Shown: positions 54,007 to 64,000 of the stretch, one piece after another
Layout: each line of letters starts with the position of its first letter
Numbering within the stretch: position 1 is the stretch's first letter
Assembly (NCBI RefSeq): GCF_904849725.1
Contig: NC_058522.1
Span: 235,389,084-235,453,083 of the forward strand
From: Hordeum vulgare subsp. vulgare
Taxonomy: Eukaryota; Streptophyta; Magnoliopsida; Poales; Poaceae
DNA: 64,000 bases
Reading direction: 5' to 3'
The notes under the pieces: model-generated
Seen by the model: only the letters and a program-made list of their open reading frames with translations
The model's database searches: none
Told to the model about the DNA's origin: nothing
Translations under genes and position numbers: made by a program

Positions 54007-55533
54007 CTATTTCATCCACACACCTTCCTTCGCTAGTTCCAAACCAGCTATGTACTCTGCTTCACATGTAGAATCTGCTACCACGCTTTCCTTGGAACTG
54101 CACCAGCTTACCGCTCCACTATTCAGAATAAATATGTATTCGGTCTCAGACTTAGAGTCATCTGAATCTGTGTCAAAGCTAGCATCAACGTAACCCTTTA
54201 CGACGAGCTCTTGATCACCTCCATAAACGAGAAACATCTCCTTAGTCCTCTTCGTGTACTTAAGGATGTTCTTGAATGTTGTCCAGTGTTCCACTCTTGG
54301 ATAACTTTGAAACTTCCCTGCCATACTTATGGCGAGGCTGACATCTGGTATTGTGCACAACATCACATACATGATAGAGCCTATAGCTGAAGCACAGGGG
54401 ATGACACTCATCTTTTCTCTATCCTTTGTAGTAGTCGGGCATTGAGTCTTACTCAAATTCACACGTTGTAAGACATGCAAGAACCCTTTCTTGGACTGAT
54501 CCATTTTGAACATCTTCAAAACCTTATCAAGGTATGTGCTTTGTGAAATCCCTATTAAGCGTCTTGATCTATCTCTATAGATCTTTATGCCTAATATGTA
54601 AGCATCTTCTTCGAGGTCTTTCATTGAAAAACGCTTGTTCAAATATAACTTCACGCTTTCCAAAAGTTCTATATTGATACCAATCAGCAGTATGTCATCC
54701 ACATAAAATTTTAGAAATGCTATAGAGCTCCCACTCAGTTTCTTGTAAATAGAGGCTTCTCCATAAACTTGTATGAATCCAAATTCTTTGATCACCTCAT
54801 CAAAGCAAAGATTCCAACTCCGAGATGCATGCACCAGTCCATAAATGAATCACTGGAGCTTGCACACTTTGTCAGCATTTTTAGGATCGACAAAACCTTG
54901 TGGTTACATCATATACAACTCTTCCTTAAGGAAACCATTAAGGAACTTTGTTTTGACATCCATGTGCCATATTTCATAATTTAAAAAATCAGCTATTGCT
55001 AACATAATCCTGACGGACTTAAGCATCCCTACAGGAGATAAAGTCTCATCGTAGTCAACTCCTTGAACTTGTGAAAACCCTTTTGCAACAAGTTGAGCTT
55101 TATAGACGGTCACATTAGTGTCTGCATCCGTCTTCTTCTTAAAGATCCATTTATTATGTATGGCCTTATGACCATATGGTAAGTCCTCCAAAGTCCACAC
55201 ATTGTTCTCATACATGGATCCTAACTCGGATTTCATGGCCTCGAGGCATTTGTTGGAATCCGGGGCCACTATCGCTTCTTCATAGCTCGTAGGTTCAGTT
55301 TTGTCTAACAACATGACCTCCAAGACAGGATTGTCATACCACTCAGGGGCAGTACGAATCCTTGTCGACCTACGAGGCTTAGTAGTAACTTGATCTGAAG
55401 TGTCATGGTCATTATCATTAGCTTCCTCTTCACTTGGCGTAGGTGCCGCACAAACATCTTTCTGCGTCGTGCTACTATCCAACTGAAGTGACGGTTCAAC
55501 AACCTCATCAAGTTCTACCTTCCTCCCACTCAA
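54007..55533 (-). pseudogene. Element E reverse transcriptase and RNase H
   Basis: The frame 54904-55533 carries the linker (ELDEVVEPSLQLDSSTTQKD, RRSTRIRTAPEWY), then RT entry (NKWIFKKKTDADTNVTVYKA, AKGFSQVQGVDYDETLSPVG, HMDVKTKFLNG). A stop near 54904 breaks it. The frame 54007-54834 continues with KFYVDDILLIG (catalytic Asp pair), FSMKDLEEDAYILGIKIYRD, and RNase H (GYVDASFDTDSDDSKSETEY, ADSTCEAEYIAG), ending AKEGVWMK. The organisation and wording are those of BARE/Angela pol. It lies about 330 bp upstream of the 3' LTR. Confidence 0.8.
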
Positions 55534-56527
55534 TTGTTTTGAAATAAACCATTTCCGTAGAAAGGATCCATTCTTGGCAACAAAGACCTTGCCTTGGGAT
55601 CTGAGATAGAATGTGTATCCAACAGTTTCCTTAGGGTATCATATGAAGACGCATTTGTCTGCTTTGGGTTTGAGCTTATCAGGTTGAAGCCTTTCCACAT
55701 AAGCATCGCAGCCCCAAACTTTAAGAAATGACAGCTTAGGTTTCTTGCCAAACCATAATTCATACGGTGTCGTCTCAACGGATTTTTATGATGCCCTATT
55801 TAAAGTCATTGTGGTTGTCTCTAATGCATAACACCAAAATAAATATGGCAAATCAGAGAGAGTCATCATAGATCGCACCATATCCAGTAGAGTATGATTA
55901 CGACGCTCGGACACACCATTACATTGTGGTGTTCCAGGTGGCGTCAGCTCTGAAACAATTCCACACTGTCTCAAATGCATGCCAAACTCATAACTCAGAT
56001 ATTCACCACCACGATCAGATCATAGAAACTTTATCTTCTTGCTATGATGATTCTCTACGTCACTCTAGAATTGCTTGAACTTTTCAAACGTTTCACACGT
56101 GTGCTTGATCAAGTAAATATACCCATATCTACTCAAATCATCAGTGAAGGTAAGAAAATAACGATATCCACCACGCGCCTCAACACTCACTGGACTGCAC
56201 ACATAAGTATGTATGATTTCCAATAAGTCACTTGCACACACCATTGTACCGAAGAATGGGGTTTTAGTCATCTTTCCCATGAGGCATGGTTCACATGTAT
56301 CAAAGCGACTCAAAATCGAGTGATTCCATAAGTCCATCAGCATGGAGCTTCCTCATGTGTGTTACACAAATATGACCTAAGAGACAGTGCCACAAGAAAG
56401 TGGTACTATCATTGTTAACTTTGCATCTTTTGGAGTCAATGCTATAAATATGTGTATCACTACTATTGAGACTCAACAAGAATAAACCATTCACATTAGG
56501 TGCATGACCGTAAAATATGTTATTCAT
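55530..56527 (-). pseudogene. Element E integrase and pre-integrase domain
   Basis: The frame 56300-56527 has the pre-integrase block (FYGHAPNVNGLFLLSL, TTFLWHCLLGHICVTHMRKL). The frame 56065-56343 has DTCEPCLMGKMTKTPF and the first Asp region (YFLTFTDDLSRYGYIYLIKH). The second Asp (SDRGGEY) lies near 56010-56020 just after a TGA. The Glu is in TPQCNGVSERRNHTL (55786-55980). The C-terminal segment (55530-55778) reads SYDTLRKLLDTHSISDP in a shifted frame. At least four breaks make it non-functional. Confidence 0.7.
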
Positions 56528-56970
56528 ATAAAGAGAACAACCATTATTCTATGATTTAAATGAATAGTCATCTCACAATAAACAAGATCAAGATATAATG
56601 TTCATGCTTAATGCATGCACCAAATAGCAATTATTTAGGTTTACTACTAATGCCGATGGTAATTTAAGAGCGAGCGTGCCGATAGCGATCACATCAACCT
56701 TAGAACCATTTCCGACGCACATCGTCACTTCATCCCTTGCCAGCCTCCGTTTATTTCGTAGTTCCTATTTCGAGATACAAATATGAGAAACCGAACTAGT
56801 ATCGAATACCTAGGCACTACTACGAGAGCTAGTAAGGTACACATCAATAACATGTATATCAAATATACCTTTGTTGACTTTGCGAGCCTTCTTGGCACCC
56901 AGGTACTTGGGGGAATTCCGCTTCTAGTGGCTAATCCCCTTGCAGTAGAAGCACTCGATCTTAGGCTTGG
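56528..56970 (-). pseudogene. Element E gag zinc-knuckle and protease remnant, cut by F
   Basis: Near 56900-56970 the - strand reads KPKIECFYCKGISH, a stop, then KRNSPKYLGAKKARKVNK: the gag CCHC knuckle with its last Cys replaced by Ser. Between it and the pre-integrase domain the protease region is heavily degraded. The frame meets the terminus of F at 56970, where CTTGG would be the left target duplication. Confidence 0.55.
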
Positions 56971-57482
56971 TGAGAGATCGATAGAAGAGGTGTCTAGGGG
57001 GGTGAACAGACTGCTTGCAAATTAAAATCCTAGCCTTTTCCCAATTTAATGGTTGGAATATTTTAGCAATTCTAACAAGTCTAGTGCACCCTACACATGT
57101 TAGTCAACAAGTATGGCAGCGGAAAGTAAAGAGTTTGCACATGTAATAATGAGTAGAGTTTAGGAAGATCAAACGCGAAGAAGTTGGCACGGCGATTTTT
57201 GGCATGGTTCCGATAGGTGGCGCTATCATACGTCCATGTTAGTGGAGACTTCAACCTACGGAGGGTAACGGCTGCGAGAGTTCACGGAGGGCTCCACCCA
57301 CAAGGGGTCCACGAAGAAGCGGCCTTGTCTATTCCACCACGGCTTCCGTACACACAAGACTAGCCTCACTCACTCTAGATCTTCACGAACTAGACAATCT
57401 CCTTGTCCTTACAGACATATTGGTTCAACTTCACAACACGAAGTAGGAGGCTCCCAAGCGACACCTAACCAATCTGGGAGGC

Positions 57483-59098
57483 TTCTACTGCAACAAAAGA
57501 CCTTCCAACGGCGCCAGAAATAGGTGTGTCGACGGCACCAGGAATCCTTCTGCTATGGCTACGCCTTAAGAGACTTCCTAGGAAAATATGCAAAGGATTT
57601 CCCCCGTGGCCTTGGAGCCTTGCGTTGGTGTTCCCTCGAAGCGGAAAGGGTGATGTAGCGCAGCGGTGGTAAGTACTTCCCTCAGTTTGAGAACCAAGGT
57701 ATCGATCCAGTGAAGGAGTATCACAAGAGCCTGCACAAACACAAAAAACTTGCTCCCAACGCTATGAAGGGGTTGTCAATCCCTTATAGATTGCTCGCCA
57801 AGTGAGAACTGAAAGCAACAAAGTAACAAAGCAAAGTAAAAGCAAAAGTGGAAACGATAGGTGTGAATAGACCCCGGGGCCGTAGTGTTTACTAGTGGCT
57901 TCTCTCATGAAAGCAAGTAGACGGTGGGTGAACAAATTACTGTCGAGCAATTGATAGAACCGCGCAAAGTCGTGACGTCATCTATGGCAACGATTATATC
58001 TATAGGCATCACGTCCAAAACAAGTAGACCGATACTTTCTGCATCTACTACTATTACTCCACACGTCGATCGCTATCCAGCATGCATCTAGTGTATTAAG
58101 TCCAAAAGAACAGAGTAACGCCTTAAGAAAGATGACATGATGTAGATGGACAATCTCATATCTACGACACAGCCCACCTTGTTACCCTTGATGGCAACCA
58201 CACGATGTGTGCCTTGCTGCCCCTACTGTCACCGGGAAAGGTCACCACACGGTAAGAACCCAAAACCAAGCACTTCTCCCATTGCAAGAATCATAGATCT
58301 AGTTGGCCAAACAAAACCCAAGACTCGGAGAGACTTACAAGGATATCAAATCATGCATATAAGAAATCAGCAAAGACTCAAATATATATCATAGATAATC
58401 CGATCACAAATCCACAATTCATCGGATCTCCACAAATCACCGCCAAAGAGGATTACATCGGATAGATCTCCATGAAGATCATGGAGAACTTTGTATTGAA
58501 GATCCAAGACAGAGAAGAAGCCATCTAGCTACTAACTACGGACCCGTAGGTCTGAAGTGAACTACTCACGAGTCAATGGAGGGGCGGTGATGATGATGAA
58601 GAAGCCCTCCAACTCCAAAGTCCCCTCCGGCAGGGCACCGGAAAGGGTCTCCAGATGAGATCTCGCGGAAACGGAAGCTTGCGGCGGTGGAAAAGTATTT
58701 TCGTGGATCCCTTGATTTTTTCTGATTTTTAGGGAATATATAGGCGCAAGATCTAGGTCAAGGGGGCGCTAGGGAGGCTACAAGCCTACCCACTGCCGCC
58801 CCCCTGGTGGCGGAGTGGGGGCTTGTGGGCTCCCTGTAGCCCTCCTGGCTTGGCCCACAAGCCCCCTGATCTTCTTTCGTTCGAGAAAAAATCATTTCGG
58901 GGATTCTATTCCGTTTGGACTCCGTTCCAAAATCAGATCTGAAAAGAACCAAAAACACAGAAAAAACAGGAACTGGCACTTGGCACTGAATTAATAAGTT
59001 AGTCCCAAAAAAGATATAAAAGGTACATAAAACATCCAAAGATGACAAGATAACAGCATGAAACCATCAAAAATTATAGATACGTTTGAGACGTATCA
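57483..59098 (-). mobile_element. Solo LTR with a 68-bp primer-site tail, C-like family
   Basis: The insertion is bounded by a perfect GAGGC duplication (57478-57482, 59099-59103) inside F's LTR. The same LTR position in G (near 62221-62235, opposite strand) lacks it. The LTR proper starts TGATACGTCTCAAACG (59098) and ends CGTAGCCATAGCA (57551). The remaining 57483-57550 holds TGGTGCCGTCGAC and TGGCGCCGTTGG, two primer-site-like modules as in C. A GC hairpin lies at 58771-58835. Confidence 0.7.
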
Positions 59099-60107
59099 GA
59101 GGCACCACCCTCCAAAAGGTAATATATGCGGTAGAAGGATGAACCCCTTGCTCTTGTGCTTCAAAAGATAGTCTCCTCAACACTCAATCACTCCTTGTGA
59201 GATTTGGCAGGGTAGGAGAGATTGATCTTATGGAAAGAAACTTGGGGAGGCTATAAATCAAGTTTCAAATGGTAGGATTGGAATGTCTTGATCTCAACAC
59301 ATGAGTAGGTGGCTCTCTCTCGGAAAAATGGATCTGGCAAGTGTAAGTGTGTTCTTAGTGCTTCCTCTACAAATGAGAGGTAGGTGGTGGGGTATATATA
59401 GGCATCCCCCAAAATCCAACCATTACAACATTATTGCCCAACTCGGTGACACCGAAATGAATCTCGGTGGTACCGAGTTGCACTAAATGTGGCAACTTTT
59501 GAATTCTCGGTGAGACTGATATATGAATCTTGGTGGTACCAATACAATGACCTAGACGGGTTTCCAAAATCGGTGATATTGACTTCGAACTTGGAAATTC
59601 CGAAAATTGAAGTTATCTCAACAGACTGCTGGTCACCCAATCTCGGTGGCGTCGATAGTAATGTTGGTTGTACCGAGATGGTGGGTTCGGCATAGGATCT
59701 ATCTAAGGGTAAAATCGGTATGGCCGAGTAGGAAATGTTGTTGGCACCGATTTTGCATATGTGGCTTGGGACAGATATATTTTGTGGGAGCATGGATGAG
59801 TATTTTTGGTGGCTATCTCTAAGCACTTGAGCAATCAGTTCATCATAATACCTCATCACCTTTTAATAGTATTGACTTTCCTATGGACTCAAAGTGATTT
59901 CTCACAAATATAAAATGTAGAGTATTCTTGCTCGAAGCTTGAGCCAATCCTATTCCTTCCTTGCATGAAGGGAGTTCTCCTCACAATCCTATAGCCAAAG
60001 CTCTGTGTGGACTATACCTGAAATATACTAGGTAAAATTGTTAGTCCAAGAGACAATGTATATTGTCATGAATTATCAATACCACCAAGAGAGCATATGT
60101 GCTTTCA

Positions 60108-61259
60108 ATCTCCCCCTTTTTGGTAATTGATGACAACATACAATCAAAGCTTAAAATAAAGATAGGCATAAGAATATGTAAGCTTTGAAAGATACATGTC
60201 TAGCACAGGCTCCCCCTAAATGTGTGCAATCCTTTTTTAAAGGATAGTTGCTTTGGACTGCATGGGCACACACATGGTAGAAAGTACAGTACAAGTCATA
60301 TAGATCTCGGCTATATGCATCAAACATATTTGAATGAAGAACTTCCATGTTCAAGACTCACTCTTGCAAATAATATGTGCAAGAGAAAAGAGATCATCAT
60401 GAACAAGGATATGATGCATATACTTACCTTGAGGTTCTTGACCGTCTTAGCAGTAGGAGTACACTTGGGGAAAAATGTTAGATAACACAAGAGTACTCTA
60501 CTATAAAGATGCAAAGAGCTTCCAAAGTACCAAGATATGGAGAATACGCTGAAAATAGGATTTGATGATAAATATGTCTCCAAGAGAATTTAGAACTTTC
60601 TCCCTTAAGAATGAATAAGTAAGATTACCTCTCCCCCTAAATCATAGCATGTAGATATTGGGAGTAGGTAGGGTGAGACAAGTTCAATCCAATAGCAATG
60701 ATATCTAAAACAATTTTATCTCTCTCCCCTTTAATATGTAAGGTTTGATACATCTCCCCTTAGGTAGATATCCCCCTAGGCAGACCTTCCCTTAGGAAGA
60801 GATATCTCCCCCTTTTGATATTTCTCCCCCTTTATGTAAGCTTATTGGAAATATTTCTCCCCCTTTATGTAGGTTTATTGGAAGCTTTTGTATTTCTCCC
60901 CCTTTGGCATTAATTTCCAAAAAGGTCAGAGGGTAAGGGTTCATTGATAGAAAAGGCTCCTTGATTCTCCTCACTTTGATAAGGGTTCCTTGAATTTTTC
61001 TCCCCCTTAAGAATTTATAAGAGTTCCTTGAACTATCTCCCCTATGGTAGGGATCCTAGATGATTCTCCCTCTTATATTTGAGGATCATTGAGGTTGTCT
61101 CACCATAGAGAAGTCCCCCCCTAGAACATAATGCTAAAACTAATTTTGTTTCCCAAAATTTTCAATAAGATCTTAGAAGGTAAAGAAACTTGGGATCATT
61201 GAAAATCTTTCTCCCCCTAAGGAAAAAGTACAGAAAATATCAAAAAATCAAAGGCAGTG
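60108..61259 (-). other. Element F 3' internal region with repeated polypurine-like tracts
   Basis: On the + strand TCTCCCCCTT-like runs recur about fourteen times (for example near 60108, 60208, 60630, 60805, 60822, 60857, 60894, 60996 and 61210), each a purine tract on the element's sense strand. Multiple polypurine tracts upstream of the 3' LTR are described for Sireviruses. No coding domain is seen. Confidence 0.6.
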
Positions 61260-62598
61260 TGAAAGCACAATTGCTCCCTAGGGTGGTTTTGATAATTTAT
61301 GACAACATATGCATCATTGGACTAATATATTTTCCAAGTATATTTCAGAAAAGTTCAAAAGATGTTGTGGCTTAAGGTTTATGTGGAGATACCCCTGGAT
61401 GCAAGAAAGGAATAATATTGGCTCAAGCTTCAAGATAGAAGACTCTTCATTTTATATTTCTGAAAAATCACTTTTGAGTCCATAGGAAAGCCAATACTAT
61501 TAAAAGGGGTGAGGTAGTAAAATGAATTGATTTCTCAAATGCTCAAAGTTAGCGACCAAAACACTCAGTCAATCTTCCCACATATCCACTCTATCAAGTT
61601 CCACATTAAAAAATTCGATGTCACCAACATTTCCATATCGGACCCACCGATTTTGAACCTCAGACAGAACCCTAGTCATTCCCAGCAAATTGGTGCAACC
61701 GAAACTGCATCGGTGCTACCGAGTTAGGGTGACCAACATTTTGAGTATCGGTGCCATCGAGTCTGGTCATCTGACCATTAGTCACCTTTTCGGTGCCATC
61801 GAATTTCATATATCGGTCTCACCGATATTCAAAAGTTCACCACTTTAGTGCTAATCGGTACCACCAAGTTTTCAACTTTGGTGTCACCGAGTTTGCTCTT
61901 TTGTGTGTAACGGTTGGATTTTGGATGCTACCTATATATACCCCTTCACCCACCTCTCGTTCATGGGAGAAGCACTCAGAACACACACTTCAATTCCAGA
62001 CCCATTTTCGGAGAGAGAATCACCTACTCATTTGTTGAGACCAAGATATTCCAATCCAATCATTTGAAACTTGATCTCTAGCCTCCCCAAATTTCTTTCC
62101 ACCAAATCAACCTATACTACCCATGCATATTTTGTGAGAGAGTGGTTTGTGTTGAGGAGACTATCTTTTGAAGCACAAGAGCAATGACTTCATTGATCTA
62201 TCCCATGTATTACCTTTTGGAGGGTGGTGCCTCCTAGATTGGTTAGGTGTCACTTGGGAGCCGCCTAATTCGTGATGTGGAGTTGGACCAAGATGTTTGT
62301 AAGGGCAAGGATATTGCCTACTTCGTGAAGATCTACCGTGAGTAAGGCAAGTCCTCCATGGACAAAAGTTGTGGTCGAATAGACATGCCCGCTTCTTTGT
62401 GGACCCTCCATGGGTGGAGCCCTCCGTGGACTCTTGCAGCCGTTACCCTTCGTGGGTTGAAGTCTGCACTAACATGGACGTACGATAGCGCCACCTATCG
62501 GAACCATGCCAAAAATCGCCGTGACAACCTCAGGCGTTTGATCTCCTTTCCTTACTCCTCTACTTACACTTGCATGTTTACTTTGCGCTCCTATACTA
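61260..62598 (+). repeat. Element G 5' LTR, 3' end lost
   Basis: It starts TGAAAGCACAATTGC and aligns with F's LTR in opposite orientation (GACCAAGATATTCC, CACTTGGGAGCC, GGAACCATGCCAAAAATCGC). The alignment stops at about 62598, about 200 bp short of the LTR end, where gag-coding sequence begins without primer site or leader. Several CGGT-N3-ACCG-like palindromes lie at 61615-61890. Confidence 0.65.
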
Positions 62599-64000
62599 TT
62601 AGAACCGAAGGTATGAACCAGATCGTGATGCGACAACTCATGAACTGAAGATGTTGCAACTTAATGCTCAAGCATGCGATATCATCTTCAACTACATTTT
62701 CCCTGAAGAATTCAACAAAATTAGTCGTCTTGAGAATGCAAAAGAGATTTGGGATACTTTGGTTGATATGCACGAAGGTACTGACTCTGTCAGAGAATCT
62801 AAGTTGGATGTGCTTCAAAGTTAACTTGACAAGTTCAAGATGAAGGATGGTGAAGGAGTCACTGAAATGTATTCTAGGCTAGCTCTCATCACCAATGAGA
62901 TTGCCAGATTAGGAAGCAAAGAGTTGACCGACAAATTCATCATCAAGAAGATACTTAGAGATCTTGATGGCAAGTATGACACAGTGTGCACATTGATTCA
63001 AATGATGCCAAATTACAAAGATATCAAGCCAACTGAAGTCATTAGTAGGATTGTTGCTCATGAGATGTCACTCAAAGACAAAGATGAGCTGCACAATAAG
63101 TCAAGCGGTGCTTATAAAGCTTCATGTGATGCTCCCGCTACTTCAAAAGACAATTTTGTCACTTATGAAGAGATAAGCCTCATGGTTAGAAAATTCAACA
63201 AGTTCTACAAGAGTAGAGGCAAAGATAGAAACTCAAGTTCAAGACATGATGAGAAGCGTTCGCCCAGTCGTGACCAAAAATGCTACAAATTTAGGAAGCC
63301 CGGACACTGCTCAAATGAGTGCTCGGCTCCCTACAAAAGAAGAGAAGAGTAACCTCGAAGACGAAGCTCAAGAGATGATCCACCTCATAGAGAGAGAGGA
63401 GTAGAGAATATCACTATGAACGAACACACTCACGAAGAGGCAAGGAATTGGAGAAGAAGGACAAATACACCAAGAGAAGTTCAACAAGAAGACATCAAGA
63501 TCATGTTGGTGAATGGGTCTCTGGCTCCGAGTCTGATCACCACTTCGAGAGAAGCTATCACTCCCACTCCGACTATAGCCAAGATGAAGGTGTTGCCGGG
63601 ATTGTGCTTGTTTCCTCCAACTCCTACGACTTATTTGATTCACCAAATGAGGGGTTCGGAAATGGCTTCATGGCTAAAGGCCCCAAGGTATCACATCCTG
63701 AGTATCTTGATTTCAATAGTGATGAGGATGACTTTTTAGGAGAAGATGACTTGCTTCTAGATAAAACTAGTGAACGCACTAAAAATGAACTTGCTATTTA
63801 TCATGCTAGTCAAGAGAAATCGAATGATGATGATAACAAAGAAATTGAACGACTAACTCAAGAAACAAAAACTCTTTAGTTAGTTCATGAGACTACTCTA
63901 GAAGATCATAGAGAGCTTGCAAGAACCCATGAGAAGCTATGCTTCAAGAAGCTCAACTTGGAGAAAGAGCATGAGTTCTTAAAAGCAATCAATGATGATC
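62599..64000 (+). pseudogene. Element G gag (Sirevirus), continuing past the window
   Basis: The frame opens without a Met (NRRYEPDRDATTHELKMLQL) and continues NAQACDIIFNYIFPEEFNKI to a TAA at 62822-62824. The same frame resumes KMKDGEGVTEMYSRLALITN, the retrotransposon-Gag core, then a Ser/Arg/Lys stretch and the knuckle CYKFRKPGHCSNEC (Cys-x2-Cys altered to Cys-x-Lys-x-Arg) before a stop at 63352. Another frame (63448-63879) carries the acidic/Ser-rich part (SDYSQDEGVAGIVLVSSN, NSDEDDFLGEDDLLL) and a helical tail beyond its stop (LEDHRELARTHEKL). At least two stops and one frameshift are present. Elements of this type package RNA with this protein. Confidence 0.7.

Larger units (their letters stand above)
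56971..61259 (-). mobile_element. Element F: Sirevirus-type Copia, 3' part, interrupted by G
   Basis: The 3' LTR (56971-60107) starts TGAAAGCACATATGC on the - strand at 60107 and ends TCGATCTCTCA at 56971. Without the solo-LTR insertion it is 1,516 bp. A polypurine tract CCAAAAAGGGGGAGAT lies at about 60108-60123, followed by a 1.15-kb 3' internal region up to the start of G at 61260. The LTR has CGGT-N3-ACCG palindromes. The remainder of F (pol, gag, 5' LTR) is presumably beyond G, outside the window. Confidence 0.65.
51471..64000 (-). mobile_element. Element E: Angela/BARE-type Copia LTR retrotransposon, 5' end beyond the window
   Basis: The 3' LTR starts TGTTGGAAATATGCCCTAGA (on the - strand at 53679), the well-known terminus of the Triticeae BARE/WIS/Angela group, and ends TTGCCCAACA (51471). 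It is preceded by the polypurine tract AAGTGGGAGAC. RT-RNase H, integrase and the gag zinc-knuckle region follow upstream. At 56971 it is cut by Sirevirus F, and its remaining gag and 5' LTR are not in the window. Coordinates therefore include F and G. Confidence 0.75.

Overview
This window reads as repeat-dense nuclear DNA of a Triticeae grass (wheat, Aegilops, rye or barley type). The evidence is internal: several plant LTR-retrotransposon lineages nested in one another, including one with the termini and pol of the BARE/WIS/Angela group, Sirevirus-type Copia elements, Athila-type Gypsy elements, and only a few degraded host-type genes. There are no bacterial-style operons, no CRISPR array and no RNA gene that I can support. 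Almost every retrotransposon reading frame is broken by frameshifts or stops, so most coding entries are pseudogenes.

Left flank (1-4486): the end of a zf-XS (SGS3/FDM-type) zinc-finger frame; a GC-rich leader-like exon; a long intron-like stretch holding an old duplication about 590 bp apart; a three-exon B3 DNA-binding gene or pseudogene (phases agree across both introns, but there is one in-frame TAG); then an AT-rich repeat built on a GCATGCTATTTT-like core.

Nested block (4487-42606, about 38 kb): one Athila-type Gypsy element (A, + strand) that appears to be an LTR-internal-LTR-internal-LTR tandem, flanked by the AT-rich repeat and by ACATG/TCATG. It has received three insertions. Element C (5179-11260, - strand) is a non-autonomous element without pol; its 5' LTR is truncated at a deletion that also removed most of A's first internal domain. 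Element D (12940-23893, - strand) is a complete but decayed Sirevirus that splits A's gag. Element B (31407-41638, - strand) is a structurally complete relative of A with a perfect ACTCA duplication, sitting inside A's last LTR.

Middle right (42607-51470): continuation of the AT-rich repeat; a FAR1/FHY3-like (MULE-transposase-derived) pseudogene on the - strand with tandemly duplicated exon-intron units and expanded acidic repeats; a 94-bp tandem repeat upstream of it; a fragment resembling the 'putative gypsy-type transposon' N-terminus; a solo LTR (48995-50520); and a hierarchical GAGAGGC repeat.

Right end (51471-64000): an Angela/BARE-type Copia element (E, - strand) whose 3' LTR carries a 428-bp tandem duplication including its TATA-like box. 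It is interrupted in gag by a Sirevirus (F, - strand), which holds a solo-LTR-like insertion with a perfect GAGGC duplication and is itself interrupted by a second, oppositely oriented Sirevirus (G, + strand) whose gag runs off the window.

The most interesting signals are non-canonical. They are a GC-rich hairpin module shared by unrelated LTR families and by the leader of an accessory ORF; an accessory ORF that has been swapped wholesale between A and B while its flanks stayed conserved; arrays of CGGT-N3-ACCG palindromes in two Sirevirus families; a tandem array of primer-binding-site-like modules in C; and the triplicated exon-intron unit of the FAR1-like gene.
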